64,000 nt of DNA from B30-G6 sp963701385 (GTDB lineage Bacteria > Desulfobacterota > Desulfobacteria > Desulfobacterales > B30-G6): the NCBI GenBank assembly GCA_963701385.1, contig CAVOZW010000016.1, positions 62,001-126,000 on the forward strand, given 5' to 3'. The number at the start of each line of letters is the position of its first letter. Within the stretch, counting starts at the first letter, position 1. The notes below the pieces were generated by a model. It was not told the origin of the DNA. It searched no databases and saw nothing but the letters and a program-made list of their open reading frames with translations. The translations under genes and the position numbers were made by a program. Of the stretch, positions 25,666 to 34,952 are shown piece after piece.

Positions 25666-26706
25666 ATGGACGCGGGATGTTATACAGCAATTATCACCCC
25701 CTTTACAAAACCTGCAACAGCCGTTGACTACGAATCCCTTGAAAAACTTGTGGATTTCCAGATAACAAACGGCATCACCGGCATCTTGGCGGTTGGAACC
25801 ACGGGCGAGAGCCCTACGCTGTCATGGGATGAACACCACAAAGTTACGCAAAACATAGCTTCACAAACGCGTGGTCAGTGTATTTGCATTGCGGGCACCG
25901 GGAGTAACAATACCAAAGAATCCTTAGCGGCAACCCAACATGCTATTGCTTCAGGTGCTGATGCGGTCCTGATGGTGGACCCGTATTACAACGGACCCAG
26001 TTCCATGGAGATACGAAAAGAATACCTAGCGCCGGTCGCTGAAAAATTCCCTGACATGACCATCATTCCCTATGTCATCCCGGGGCGTACCGGTGCCCAT
26101 CTTTTTCCGGAAGACCTGGCCACTCTTTTCAAGGATTATCCAAACGTCAATACCGTGAAGGAGGCCACGGCCAACGTCGAGAACATGAAACGCACACGGG
26201 AATGCTGCGGACCGCAATTTACGATCTTCTCCGGAGACGATAGTATGACGGTTCAAATGATGACGGACCCGCTCATTAACGCTTCGGGTGTCATCTCCGT
26301 GATGTCGAATATTGCTCCACGCGCCATTACCGAAATGGTTCAATCTCTGAATGACGGAAATGACGCTGACGCCTTAAAGCTTAAAAACGCGCTCGACCCG
26401 CTATTTGGGTTGGTGACCGTCATCACTGAAGAAAAAACACCCTACGGTGGTGTTGCCTGCCGGGCCAGAAATCCTGTTGGAATAAAAACACTTATGGCTA
26501 TTTTGGGCATGCCGGTGGGCGGCTGCCGACAGCCGCTGGGAAAAATGTCTCGAAACGGTATTGAAAAAGTTCTCGATACCGCCAAAACCGTTCAGCAGAA
26601 CAATCCTGAGATATTTCAGCCCCTGGCCGATTTTTTCGGCATTGATATCGACGAACGTTTAAGCAACCCCATGTCTCTTGAGGGGCTATATTATTCGACG
26701 TATTAA
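25666..26706 (+). CDS. dapA: Dihydrodipicolinate synthase family protein
   Basis: The 346-residue TIM barrel has the lyase landmarks GVGTTGES-type loop (AVGTTGES), catalytic Tyr in PYVIPGRTG and the Schiff-base Lys in VKEATANVENM. DapA joins pyruvate and aspartate semialdehyde on the way to lysine and diaminopimelate. It is about 50 residues longer than E. coli DapA, with an extra C-terminal helical tail (QQNNPEIFQPLADFFGIDID). A related aldolase of the same family is possible, but the Arg in GRTG that binds the aspartate semialdehyde carboxylate is present. The site AAAAGGAG precedes the ATG, and a perfect terminator follows. Confidence 0.82.
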   Translation: MDAGCYTAIITPFTKPATAVDYESLEKLVDFQITNGITGILAVGTTGESPTLSWDEHHKVTQNIASQTRGQCICIAGTGSNNTKESLAATQHAIASGADAVLMVDPYYNGPSSMEIRKEYLAPVAEKFPDMTIIPYVIPGRTGAHLFPEDLATLFKDYPNVNTVKEATANVENMKRTRECCGPQFTIFSGDDSMTVQMMTDPLINASGVISVMSNIAPRAITEMVQSLNDGNDADALKLKNALDPLFGLVTVITEEKTPYGGVACRARNPVGIKTLMAILGMPVGGCRQPLGKMSRNGIEKVLDTAKTVQQNNPEIFQPLADFFGIDIDERLSNPMSLEGLYYSTY

Positions 26707-26707
26707 A

Positions 26708-26743
26708 CCCCCCTTCTTATCATGGTAAGAAGGGGGGTTTTTT
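26708..26743 (+). terminator. Rho-independent terminator after dapA
   Basis: CCCCCCTTCTTA and TAAGAAGGGGGG make a perfect 12-bp stem with loop TCATGG, followed by six T. It begins two bases after the dapA stop codon. Confidence 0.95.
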
Positions 26744-26777
26744 GCCTTTCGTGTTATTATGGTTGTTTCAACGACAT

Positions 26778-26920
26778 TAGAAGCCATCTCAAAAAAAGGT
26801 TTTGGTTCAAGTTCAAGGCGGGCCCGAACTTCAACCCGCAGGCATACTGTAGTATTCCGAGGAGTTGAAGCAAGGGACCAACACAGAAATTGGGCCAAAA
26901 CTTTTTTGAGATAGCTTCTA
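26778..26920. repeat. MITE-like repeat, type 1, copy B with intact terminal inverted repeats
   Basis: The element begins TAGAAGCCATCTCAAAAAAA and ends with the inverted copy CTTTTTTGAGATAGCTTCTA, with TA at both borders. Inside are a further inverted pair CTTCAAC/GTTGAAG and the near-palindrome ATACTGTAGTAT. It is the inverted copy of 11254-11396. The stop codon of the next gene (26918-26920) is made from its last bases. Confidence 0.75.
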
Positions 26921-27712
26921 GTCTTTCTGGCCTGGAAACGCAGCCGCCTGATCCTCTGGTGATGTCTGCTTGAATAGAATCTCTTTTAACCAATCGATGC
27001 CAAAGTTGAGAAGCGCCACATCATCTTCCTTGATGTTTTGAAGCGTTTTTTCATCGACATCGAAACGTTCCAGAAAAGAACTCTCAAATACAAACTGTCT
27101 GAACTTGTCGATATTATAGCTGATCATAAAGAACATTTTTTTGGCCTGCTCCGTCAGCCTGATATTGGGTGGAAAGGACCGTTTTCTAACCACCAGATCC
27201 GTCCATTTTTTGTTGATTTCATCATGAACATCGACACCCTGGTCTTGGCGCCATTCCTTGACCGACCAGGTCCTGTTTTCTTCAAACCCAAGGCAATGCG
27301 GCTCATTCACAAAAAAATAAAACCCTTCACTATCCGCGCCTTCCTTGTGGCTGAGCGAAGCAACCCCCAGGGGGTAATAACGGCATGTGGTGGGACGGTC
27401 TTGATAGACAATGCACCCATCATCCCTCACAAAAGGGCAAGCGTTTCCTTTCTCTTCCATGAGCTTGAGGGTAATTACCGGCAGGTCGGTTTTTTCCAGC
27501 AAATGCGGTTCCGTGTAAATGGCTAAGAATTCTTCTGACGACAAATTCAATCTTTTTTTCAAGCGCAGAATATCATAGGGTGTCAAGGTTATTTTGATTT
27601 CCCTGCAACATTTCGTAAAACATGCCACATCCTTATGGCATCTGAATTTAAACCGGCTGTCTTGGCCAAGTTGTACCGGGTCGATACTGGCCATTGCTTC
27701 TTTTTCGTTCAT
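26918..27712 (-). CDS. YkgJ-family zinc/iron-cluster protein
   Basis: The 264-residue protein has the cysteine pattern of the YkgJ (UPF0153) family: FRCHKDVACFTKCCREIKIT, then CPFVRDDGCIVYQDRPTTCR and YYPLG. These cysteines are thought to hold a metal or iron-sulfur cluster; the biochemical role is not known. The C-terminal half is helical. ATG 27712 has AAAGGAAA upstream. The gene lies alone between dapA and glpA, and its stop codon lies at the edge of the MITE-like repeat, so insertion may have trimmed its end. Confidence 0.83.
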   Translation of the reverse strand: MNEKEAMASIDPVQLGQDSRFKFRCHKDVACFTKCCREIKITLTPYDILRLKKRLNLSSEEFLAIYTEPHLLEKTDLPVITLKLMEEKGNACPFVRDDGCIVYQDRPTTCRYYPLGVASLSHKEGADSEGFYFFVNEPHCLGFEENRTWSVKEWRQDQGVDVHDEINKKWTDLVVRKRSFPPNIRLTEQAKKMFFMISYNIDKFRQFVFESSFLERFDVDEKTLQNIKEDDVALLNFGIDWLKEILFKQTSPEDQAAAFPGQKD

Positions 27713-27973
27713 TATGTTTCCTTTCCAACAATCGTTTTGCAATCTCGTTCTTCTAAACCAAGTATCTACTGGTTGTCAATTGAAGAGTTCCCTTCAGCAA
27801 ACCGCGCAGAATCTTTTCGCTAAGGATTCTTTCTATGCGATTCGCTCACTTTCGCCGAGGCATTCATTGCAACGGATTCCGGCTTCGATATCTCAAGGTC
27901 TTGCGCTACACCCGGGTTGTATGTGATAATGGATTCCTGTCATGGTAAAAACAGCAATGCGGGGGCAGATAGA

Positions 27974-29530
27974 ATGCAGACCGTGAAAACCCAGGTCCTC
28001 ATTATTGGCGGCGGCGTCACCGGCGCCGGCATCGCCCGAGACCTTGCGCTTAGGGGCGTGAGCTGCGTGATCGTAGAAAAACATGACATCAACGCCGGGG
28101 CTTCCGGGGCCAACCACGGCCTGCTTCATAGTGGTGCAAGGTACGTATTTAGCGACGCGCGCTCGGCAGAAGAATGCCGGGATGAAGGGCGCATCTTGAA
28201 AAAAATGGCCCCTGATTGTATTGAAGATACCGGTGGTCTCTTTGTTGCCGTGGCCGGCGATGACGAAAGCTATATCACTGAATTTCCGCAACTGTGCGCC
28301 AAAAGCCATATCCCGATAATGGAACTTGACGTAAAGGAAGTTCGTGAGATGGAGCCGGCGCTTTCCAGCAAGACGATCGCGGCCTTCCAGGTTCAGGACG
28401 CATCCATCGGTCCGTTCAAACTTTCCATGGAAAATATCCACCAAGCAATGACCCTCGGCTGCAACCTCCTTCGCCACTCCCAGGTTGTGGGCTTTCAAAT
28501 TGAAAAGCGACGAATCACGGTAACGAAACTGAGAAACCTCCTGACCCATGAGTGCTTCATGGTCGAGGCCGAGCAGGTTGTAAACGCTGGCGGTGCCTGG
28601 GCCAAAGAAATCGCCGCCCTCGCGGGGTGCCAAATCGATCTGTTGTATTCAAAGGGAAGTCTTCTGGTTACCCATGCTAGATTGACTGAACGTGTCATTA
28701 ACCGTCTGCGCCCCTCTTCAAATGCCGATATACTGGTTCCCGGCGGAACGGTTTCCATTCTGGGCACGACCTCCATCCGCATTGAAAACCTGGATGCTAT
28801 TTTCCCGACGGTGAAGGAAATTGATGCCATCGTGGGCGAGGGTGCCGCTATGATTCCGGAACTGGAAAGGATACGGTATATCCGAGCCTATGCCGGTGTT
28901 CGCCCCCTTGTTGGAACGGCATCGGAAGGGGGCGGACGGCGTATCAGCCGCAGCTTTACCCTGATGGACCATGAAGCGGAAAAACTGGAAAACTTCGCCA
29001 CCATCACGGGTGGTAAATTAACCACCTATCGTCTTATGGCAGAGAAAACCGCTGACCTCGTCTGTGCAAGGCTCGGTGTGACCTTGCCCTGCCTGACGCG
29101 AACAGAACCCCTTCCTGCGGCTCCCGCGACCAGGTGGACCAAGCCGGGCATTGCACCAAAACTGTGGATAAAGCACAATGACCCTCAAGATCTTTTATTG
29201 TGTGAGTGCGAAATGGTTCCCAAAAGTGTGGTCAACAGCCTGGCACAGTCCATCCATGAGCAAAACGGGAAACCCGACCTGGTCGCCCTGGGTTTGCGCA
29301 GTCGAATCGGTAAGGGTACGTGCCAAGGAACATTTTGCGCCCAGCGGATCGCGGCCTATCTTTACGATATTGAGGAAATGGCCGGCAGGGAAGGTTTGGA
29401 AAACATCCGTGCGTTTCTTTCTGAAAGGTGGCGAGGTGAAAGACCGCTTCTTTGGGACGCCTCTCTAATTCAGGCTGAACTCAAAGAAGCCTTGTATTGT
29501 GGGTTGTTTGGCGTGGAACTCCATGAATAG
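27974..29530 (+). CDS. glpA: Anaerobic glycerol-3-phosphate dehydrogenase subunit A
   Basis: GlpA is the FAD-bearing catalytic subunit that oxidises sn-glycerol 3-phosphate to dihydroxyacetone phosphate and passes electrons to the membrane. The 518-residue protein has the FAD-binding VLIIGGGVTGAGIARDLALR, HGLLHSGARY, the GGKLTTYR region and a C-terminal BFD-like [2Fe-2S] domain (LLCECEMV ... GKGTCQGTFC). ATG 27974 follows GGGGGCAGATAGA; earlier in-frame ATGs at 27917 and 27929 are less likely. glpB overlaps the end by eight bases. Confidence 0.93.
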   Translation: MQTVKTQVLIIGGGVTGAGIARDLALRGVSCVIVEKHDINAGASGANHGLLHSGARYVFSDARSAEECRDEGRILKKMAPDCIEDTGGLFVAVAGDDESYITEFPQLCAKSHIPIMELDVKEVREMEPALSSKTIAAFQVQDASIGPFKLSMENIHQAMTLGCNLLRHSQVVGFQIEKRRITVTKLRNLLTHECFMVEAEQVVNAGGAWAKEIAALAGCQIDLLYSKGSLLVTHARLTERVINRLRPSSNADILVPGGTVSILGTTSIRIENLDAIFPTVKEIDAIVGEGAAMIPELERIRYIRAYAGVRPLVGTASEGGGRRISRSFTLMDHEAEKLENFATITGGKLTTYRLMAEKTADLVCARLGVTLPCLTRTEPLPAAPATRWTKPGIAPKLWIKHNDPQDLLLCECEMVPKSVVNSLAQSIHEQNGKPDLVALGLRSRIGKGTCQGTFCAQRIAAYLYDIEEMAGREGLENIRAFLSERWRGERPLLWDASLIQAELKEALYCGLFGVELHE

Positions 29531-30800
29531 AAACATTGACATAGACTGCGACCTGGTGATTATCGGCGCCGGTATGGCCGGTATGGCGGCAGCACTTTTT
29601 GCAGGCAACAGAAATATCGATACCGTACAGATCGGTATCACCAGTGAAATCATATTTTCCAGCGGTCTGCTGGACCTTCTGGGTGTCCATCCGGTGGAGA
29701 AAGGAACCATAAGGAAAGATCCCTGGGAATGCATTGATAACCTTTGTCGAGATATACCGGACCATCCCTATGCCAAGATTCCGCCAGCAGTCATTTACGA
29801 TGCCTTTGAAGAAGTCGTCGCGTTTTTAAATGCATCCGGGCTCGTTTATATCCGTAAGGAAAAGCAAAATGCCTTTGTTTTGACACCTGTCGGCACCATC
29901 AAACCCTCTTATTTCATCCCCCAAACCATGTGGAACGGCGTCCAAGCACTTGAAACAAGGGAACCGTGTCTCATTATCGACATCAAAGGTCTCAAGGGGT
30001 TCAGTGCCCGCCAAATCGTAGCCTCATTCACGTCGCGCTGGCCCGGTCTGGCGTATGCGACTATTTCGTTTCCCGGCGCGGGAAATCAGGGTGAGGTGTA
30101 TCTTGAACCCCTGGCCAGATCGCTGGTAATTCCCCAGACCCGCATAGCTTTGGCAGACGAGATTCGGCGGCATATGAAAGACGTCCGTTTCCTGGGAATG
30201 CCCACTGTTTTTGGTATACAAGGTGCTCACAGGATTCTGTCGGACATTGAAAAAATGGTCGGTGTTCGCATGTTCGAGATTCCCACCATGCCCCCATCCA
30301 TTGCGGGTCTTCGTATCAAGGAGACCTTTGAGTCAAATCTTCCGGCAAAGCGTGTTCGACGATTTTTTCAGAAACAGGTCATGGGTGTCCAAATGAAAGG
30401 AAAGGGATTTTTGGTAGAAATTGGGGATACATCACCAGAGACGATCATCAGGACCAGGGGAATTGTTCTGGCTAGTGGCCGTTTTCTGGGAAAGGGGCTG
30501 TCTGCGGACCGCATGAAGATCCGCGAGACCATTTTCAACCTGCCGGTGCATCAGCCGGAAAAAAGGAATGAATGGCATTGTTATGAATTCCTGGCCCCTG
30601 ACGGGCATCCCGTCAATCGAGCCGGTCTTGTAACCGACAACCGCTTTCGGCCCCTTGACCGATCGGGAAACGTCGCCCACGACAAGCTTTTCGCTGTCGG
30701 TTCGATTCTTGCTCATCAGGATTGGATGCGCCAGAAATGCGGATCGGGTCTGGCCATTGCCACGGCCTATGCGGCCGTAAATGCTTTTAAGGAAATATAA
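29523..30800 (+). CDS. glpB: Anaerobic glycerol-3-phosphate dehydrogenase subunit B
   Basis: GlpB is the second flavoprotein subunit, accepting electrons from GlpA. The 425-residue protein has an N-terminal dinucleotide fold DLVIIGAGMAGMAAALFAG and a closing CGSGLAIATAYAAV typical of GlpB. The start codon lies inside the last codons of glpA. The membrane iron-sulfur subunit glpC, normally third, is missing; a terminator-like hairpin and convergent transporter genes follow instead. Confidence 0.9.
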   Translation: MNRNIDIDCDLVIIGAGMAGMAAALFAGNRNIDTVQIGITSEIIFSSGLLDLLGVHPVEKGTIRKDPWECIDNLCRDIPDHPYAKIPPAVIYDAFEEVVAFLNASGLVYIRKEKQNAFVLTPVGTIKPSYFIPQTMWNGVQALETREPCLIIDIKGLKGFSARQIVASFTSRWPGLAYATISFPGAGNQGEVYLEPLARSLVIPQTRIALADEIRRHMKDVRFLGMPTVFGIQGAHRILSDIEKMVGVRMFEIPTMPPSIAGLRIKETFESNLPAKRVRRFFQKQVMGVQMKGKGFLVEIGDTSPETIIRTRGIVLASGRFLGKGLSADRMKIRETIFNLPVHQPEKRNEWHCYEFLAPDGHPVNRAGLVTDNRFRPLDRSGNVAHDKLFAVGSILAHQDWMRQKCGSGLAIATAYAAVNAFKEI

Positions 30801-30806
30801 TCATAG

Positions 30807-30829
30807 GAACGATTTTAGCGTTCTTTTTT
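30807..30829 (+). terminator. Terminator after glpB
   Basis: GAACG and CGTTC pair around ATTTTAG, followed by TTTTTT. The stem is short but well placed seven bases after the glpB stop. It overlaps the end of the convergent potC-like gene. Confidence 0.5.
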
Positions 30830-31669
30830 GCTGAAATAGAGGTTGACAACAGCGGCTGTAGACGTGCCGACGATCAGAAGAAACGAAATGGCATTGATTA
30901 CCGGCGTGCTGCCGTCCCGCACCTGCAGGTATAGATTGATAGGCAGGGTGGCGTCCGAACCCACCAGAAAAAGGGTGGTGTTGAAATTCTCGAAGGACAT
31001 GAGAAAGGCCACTGCTCCGGATCCGATAATAGCGGGACGTAAAAATTTCAGTGTGATGTGCCAGATCACTTCGAAACGGTTGGCCCCCAAGTTCATGGCC
31101 GCCTCTTCCAGGGTCCGGTCAAACTTTTTCAGTCGAGCGGATACCACCAGGGTCACCAGGGTGGCAATGAATGAAAACTGCCCCAGTACCACCAACCAGA
31201 AACCCGGCCGGAACAGACCCACATCCAGGGCCCAGCGATCCTCAAAAAACATCCCCAGGGTATTACTGAACAGCAGGACCGATATTCCCAGAATCACACC
31301 CGGTATGACCAGAGGGGAAAGCATCAGGAAATAGAGTCCCTGCTTGAAGCGGAAATCCTCCTGTTCAAAAAGAAAGGCCGCACAGGTGCCTACACACACC
31401 GAAAAAATCGTCACGAAAAATGCGACCTTGGTACTGACCCAGATGCTGTAAAGATTGATAGCGTCGTGAAAAATGCCCACGCGTTCGGAAACATTGCCGG
31501 TAAACCACTCAAGGGTAAAGCCTTTCCAAGGCAGTGAAGGAAACTGGGAATCGTTGAACGCCAGGACGCAGGTCACCAGCAGTGGTGCAAACAGAAAAGA
31601 AAAGTACAGAATAAGATACAACTTGAATCCGATCTTATAGGTAGGGGAATTGGGAAGTGAGCGAATCAT
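30815..31669 (-). CDS. potC: ABC transporter permease, spermidine/putrescine type (PotC-like)
   Basis: The 284-residue membrane protein has six hydrophobic helices and the cytosolic EAA loop (LEEAAMNLGANRFEVIWHIT) that contacts the ATPase. It starts with an ATGA overlap on the preceding permease gene and is the last gene of potD-potA-potB-potC. Polyamine uptake is the likely role, based on the binding protein and on family similarity. Related systems import other cations, so the substrate is not fixed. Confidence 0.9.
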   Translation of the reverse strand: MIRSLPNSPTYKIGFKLYLILYFSFLFAPLLVTCVLAFNDSQFPSLPWKGFTLEWFTGNVSERVGIFHDAINLYSIWVSTKVAFFVTIFSVCVGTCAAFLFEQEDFRFKQGLYFLMLSPLVIPGVILGISVLLFSNTLGMFFEDRWALDVGLFRPGFWLVVLGQFSFIATLVTLVVSARLKKFDRTLEEAAMNLGANRFEVIWHITLKFLRPAIIGSGAVAFLMSFENFNTTLFLVGSDATLPINLYLQVRDGSTPVINAISFLLIVGTSTAAVVNLYFSKKER

Positions 31670-32523
31670 TTCACCACCTTGCTCAGTTTTTGCCTGGTCA
31701 ATTTCAGACCGGTCCAGATCACCAAGGAAGACAGCAGCAGCAGCAGAAACCCGAAGGCGGATCCCTGATTCCAGTTAAAACTGGCAATAAATTGGTTGTA
31801 TATCTGTTCCGTGAACCAGAGCGAATTTTTTCCGCCCATCAGATTGGGGGTCAGATAATTGCCCAGGGTCAGCATAAACACTACAATAGAACCGGAGACA
31901 ATCCCCGGCATGGCATGGGGTATGATGATCTTTACCAATATCGTTCCCATATTGGCCCCGAGGTCATAGGCCGCCTCGATGAGACTGTCATCCAGGCTGT
32001 CCAGCACCGAAATAAGGGGAATTACCATGAAAAGCATGCACGTGTAAACCAAGCCCATCACCATGGTCACATCGTTATACAGCATCTCAACAGGTTGTTT
32101 CAGTAGGCCGGCTTTCAGCAGGAAGTGGTTGATGACCCCGCTTTCCCTCAGAAGTATCATCCATCCATAGACCCGCACCAGTTCGCTGACCCAGAAAGGA
32201 AGCAGCAGGAGCATGGTCAGGAATCCTTTGTAGCGGTAATCCACCACCTTGGTAATAAAAAAGGCCACGGGTAACGCCACGATGAACGTCAACAAGGTGA
32301 CCAGCATGGAATAGGCGGCAGTGCGGGTAAAGGTGAGCCAGTAGATCGGTTCTTTAAAAAAATTGAGGTAATTGGAAAAACTCCAGGTGGGATTTCCGAA
32401 ATCATCTTCGATCCGGAACGACATGATCAGCAGATCGATATGCGGCAGAACGATGAGCAAAAACAGCCAGAGCAATACCGGTGTGATAAAGATAACCAAT
32501 CCCCATCGAATGCCCTTTTTCAT
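31666..32523 (-). CDS. potB: ABC transporter permease, spermidine/putrescine type (PotB-like)
   Basis: The 285-residue permease has an N-terminal helix (GLVIFITPVLLWLFLLIVLP), five further helices and the EAA loop LIEAAYDLGANMGTILVKII. It pairs with the PotC-like protein to form the channel. Start 32523 begins at MKKGIRWG; a longer frame to 32589 exists, but its extra residues lie in a hairpin-rich spacer. No strong ribosome site is seen for either start. Confidence 0.9.
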   Translation of the reverse strand: MKKGIRWGLVIFITPVLLWLFLLIVLPHIDLLIMSFRIEDDFGNPTWSFSNYLNFFKEPIYWLTFTRTAAYSMLVTLLTFIVALPVAFFITKVVDYRYKGFLTMLLLLPFWVSELVRVYGWMILLRESGVINHFLLKAGLLKQPVEMLYNDVTMVMGLVYTCMLFMVIPLISVLDSLDDSLIEAAYDLGANMGTILVKIIIPHAMPGIVSGSIVVFMLTLGNYLTPNLMGGKNSLWFTEQIYNQFIASFNWNQGSAFGFLLLLLSSLVIWTGLKLTRQKLSKVVK

Positions 32524-32625
32524 AAATCTGTAACCCGCCCGGTTTAATACTCTGTTTTTGAAGTTTGCAAAAGAATAACCCAGTGCCATTAAGCTACGAC
32601 GAAAATAGCGGCAAAGCCGCGTCAG

Positions 32626-32649
32626 ATAAAATCGCCCAGGCGATTTTAT
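32626..32649 (-). promoter_or_regulatory. Hairpin between the potA and potB genes
   Basis: ATAAAATCGCC and GGCGATTTTAT form a perfect 11-bp inverted repeat around CA, containing the potA stop codon. A second small hairpin, GCGGC-AAA-GCCGC, lies close by at about 32608-32620. No U-run follows. Confidence 0.6.
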
Positions 32650-33740
32650 TTTTGGAAACAGATGCCGGAAATGAGATCCCAGCCGACTTCGATCTTGTCC
32701 GCTACCCGAATGTGATCGTACTGCCGATTCTGAGGCAGGGCGATGAGCAGTTCCTGTTCCGATTGCAGCGGATGTACCAGCAGCCGGCTGTTGGCCCCGT
32801 CGAAAAGAATGGCCTTGACCACCACCTCAAACCGGTTGAGTGATGACAGCCCGGCATCCGGCTGGATCAGCATGGCTTCCGGCCGCAGAAATAGGTCGAT
32901 TTGTGTCCCCTGCGATATGGCCTGTTTTGGATTTACACGAAACTGCTGTCCCTCGCCGGTCTCGATATACACCAGGTTGTCTTCAGCTTTGACAACCCGA
33001 CCGGACCAGGCGTTGTTTTCGCCGACAAACCTGGCAACGAAGGGTGTTTTGGGATCACTGTACAGGTTCTGCGGGGTATCGATCTGTTCAAATCGACCGA
33101 CGTTCATCACGGCAACGTGGTCGGACATCACCAAGGCTTCTGATTGATCATGGGTGATATATACAAATGTCGTACCGACCTGGGATTGGAGCTTCTTCAG
33201 TTCCACCTTCATCTGGTCTCTCAACTTGAGATCCAGCGCGCCCAATGGCTCGTCCAGCAACAACACCGTCGGGTCCATCACCAAACTCCTGGCGATGGCA
33301 ATTCGCTGCTGCTGCCCGCCTGACAGCTGGTCGATTTTCTTTTCCCCAAACCCCGGTAAACCCACGCGTTCCAGCATGGTTTCTACCTTGGTTGTGATGT
33401 CTGTCCTGTTCTCTTTTCTGCGCTGCAGCCCAAAGGCGATGTTTTGTGCAACGTTCATCATGGGGAACAGCGCCAGGTGTTGAAAAATCAGATTGACGGG
33501 TCGCTTGTTGGGCGGCGTGCCGAGCACACTGTTGCCGCGAATTTCTATCTCTCCCTGGTCCGGTTCCGTGAAACCTGCAATCATTCGAAGCAGGGTTGTC
33601 TTTCCGCACCCGGAAGGACCCAAGATCGAAAAAAATTTCCCTTGAAGGACGTCAAAGGAAACCTTGTCGACCGCTGTAAATTCATGAAACGTCTTGACGA
33701 TGTTTTGAACAGACAAATCGGTTTGCATCTTTTTGGACAT
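32646..33740 (-). CDS. potA: ABC transporter ATP-binding protein, spermidine/putrescine type (PotA)
   Basis: The 364-residue ATPase has Walker A LGPSGCGKTTLLRM, the signature LSGGQQQRIAIARSLV, Walker B VLLLDEPLGALD, the H-loop THDQSEAL, and a C-terminal regulatory TOBE domain (VNPKQAISQGTQIDLFLRPE). ATG 33740 was chosen because AGGTGA lies eight bases upstream; GTG 33752 and ATG 33749 are in frame too. It lies between the binding protein and the two permeases. Confidence 0.92.
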   Translation of the reverse strand: MSKKMQTDLSVQNIVKTFHEFTAVDKVSFDVLQGKFFSILGPSGCGKTTLLRMIAGFTEPDQGEIEIRGNSVLGTPPNKRPVNLIFQHLALFPMMNVAQNIAFGLQRRKENRTDITTKVETMLERVGLPGFGEKKIDQLSGGQQQRIAIARSLVMDPTVLLLDEPLGALDLKLRDQMKVELKKLQSQVGTTFVYITHDQSEALVMSDHVAVMNVGRFEQIDTPQNLYSDPKTPFVARFVGENNAWSGRVVKAEDNLVYIETGEGQQFRVNPKQAISQGTQIDLFLRPEAMLIQPDAGLSSLNRFEVVVKAILFDGANSRLLVHPLQSEQELLIALPQNRQYDHIRVADKIEVGWDLISGICFQK

Positions 33741-33807
33741 GACTCTCATCACCTTTTAAGGACCGGTTCCTGACGGGGAAACCCTATCGATTCTTGCCCC
33801 GGTGGAA

Positions 33808-33838
33808 CATCCTCCCCGTCATTGAGGCAGGGAGGATG
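33808..33838 (-). promoter_or_regulatory. Hairpin between potD and potA
   Basis: CATCCTCCC and GGGAGGATG form a 9-bp stem with a 13-base loop, with no U-run behind it. Its place just behind the binding-protein gene suggests mRNA stabilisation, so the binding protein is made in excess. Confidence 0.6.
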
Positions 33839-33884
33839 AGCGCCTTTCCTAAAAACCGCCAAAGACTGCGTTTTCCGTGCTATT

Positions 33885-34952
33885 TTACTGGGCGGCTTTT
33901 ACCTTGTCTAGAATCAAACCCTCAATCGATTCAAGTTTGGCCGGTACCGGGGGATACCATTTGATATTATTGATATCCGCTATGGGAAAACATCTTTCAA
34001 AGTTCCCCTTAACAGCAGGATCCAGCAACTGGGTAGCGCCTGCCGAGGCGGTTCCGTATTTTTCCATATTGGTAAAGGCGGCTGCATTGTCAGGTCGCAG
34101 CATGAAGTTTATCCATTGATAGGCGGCTGCCACATTTTTTGCCTTTGCAGGCAATGCAAAGGTATCAATCCATCCCAAAGCACCGCTTCGAGGTGCCAGA
34201 AAATCGATGTCCGGATTTTCTTCATGCAGTTTCCAACCGGCACCGTCCCATGCCATGGCAAGATAGACCTCATTGGATCGCATCGCTTGCAGCAGCGCAT
34301 CGCCATTGGTCCAGTAGTTCTGTACAAAACCTTTGCCGTCCATCATGGCTTGGCCGACCTTGTCCATCAACAGTTGATACGCGTCCTGATCGTTGTATTT
34401 AGCGAACGGATTTTCACCCATTGAAAAAGCCAGTGCGATTAATGTCGGCCGTTTAAGGCGGTAGCTGACCCGTCCATTATAAAAAGCATTCAGCAAGTCT
34501 GAATAGTCGCTGGCGTTAGGGGCAAATTTCTTGTTTACCACCAGACCGGACGTTCCCCAGCAAAAGGGCACGGCATGCGGCTTGCCTGCTACCATGGTAT
34601 TCATCTTGACCGCCTCCAGCATGGAAGGAATAATCTGGTCTGTTTTTATTTTTGAAAGATCGATGGGCTGGTAAATATTGTATTTTTCTTGAACCGAAGA
34701 AATGCGGTCCTGGCTCGGCTGGGCCAGATCGAATCCTGCACCGCGTGTCGCCCGCAATTTTGCTATCATCTCTTCATTGTTCGTATAGGTGACCTTGACC
34801 GTGATGCCGGTCTCTTTTTCAAATTTATCTACAAGATCCTGTGGTGCATAGCCTTTCCATGTCAACAGTTCCAGTGTTTCGGCCGAAGCGTTCCCGATGA
34901 TTCCGAAAACGAACACCAAACCAACAATTAAAAACAATACTTTTCTTTTCAT
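33885..34952 (-). CDS. potD: Spermidine/putrescine-binding periplasmic protein (PotD-like)
   Basis: A signal peptide (VLFLIVGLVFVFGIIGNASA) leads a 332-residue type II periplasmic binding protein. It begins ETLELLTWKGYAPQDLVDKF and contains VKVTYTNNEEMIAKL, FDLAQPSQDRIS and PHAVPFCWGTSGLVVN, as in PotD/PotF proteins. It captures polyamines for the membrane complex encoded downstream. The ATG has AGGAGG seven bases upstream. It is the first gene of the operon; the 200 bases upstream show no clear promoter. Confidence 0.9.
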   Translation of the reverse strand: MKRKVLFLIVGLVFVFGIIGNASAETLELLTWKGYAPQDLVDKFEKETGITVKVTYTNNEEMIAKLRATRGAGFDLAQPSQDRISSVQEKYNIYQPIDLSKIKTDQIIPSMLEAVKMNTMVAGKPHAVPFCWGTSGLVVNKKFAPNASDYSDLLNAFYNGRVSYRLKRPTLIALAFSMGENPFAKYNDQDAYQLLMDKVGQAMMDGKGFVQNYWTNGDALLQAMRSNEVYLAMAWDGAGWKLHEENPDIDFLAPRSGALGWIDTFALPAKAKNVAAAYQWINFMLRPDNAAAFTNMEKYGTASAGATQLLDPAVKGNFERCFPIADINNIKWYPPVPAKLESIEGLILDKVKAAQ

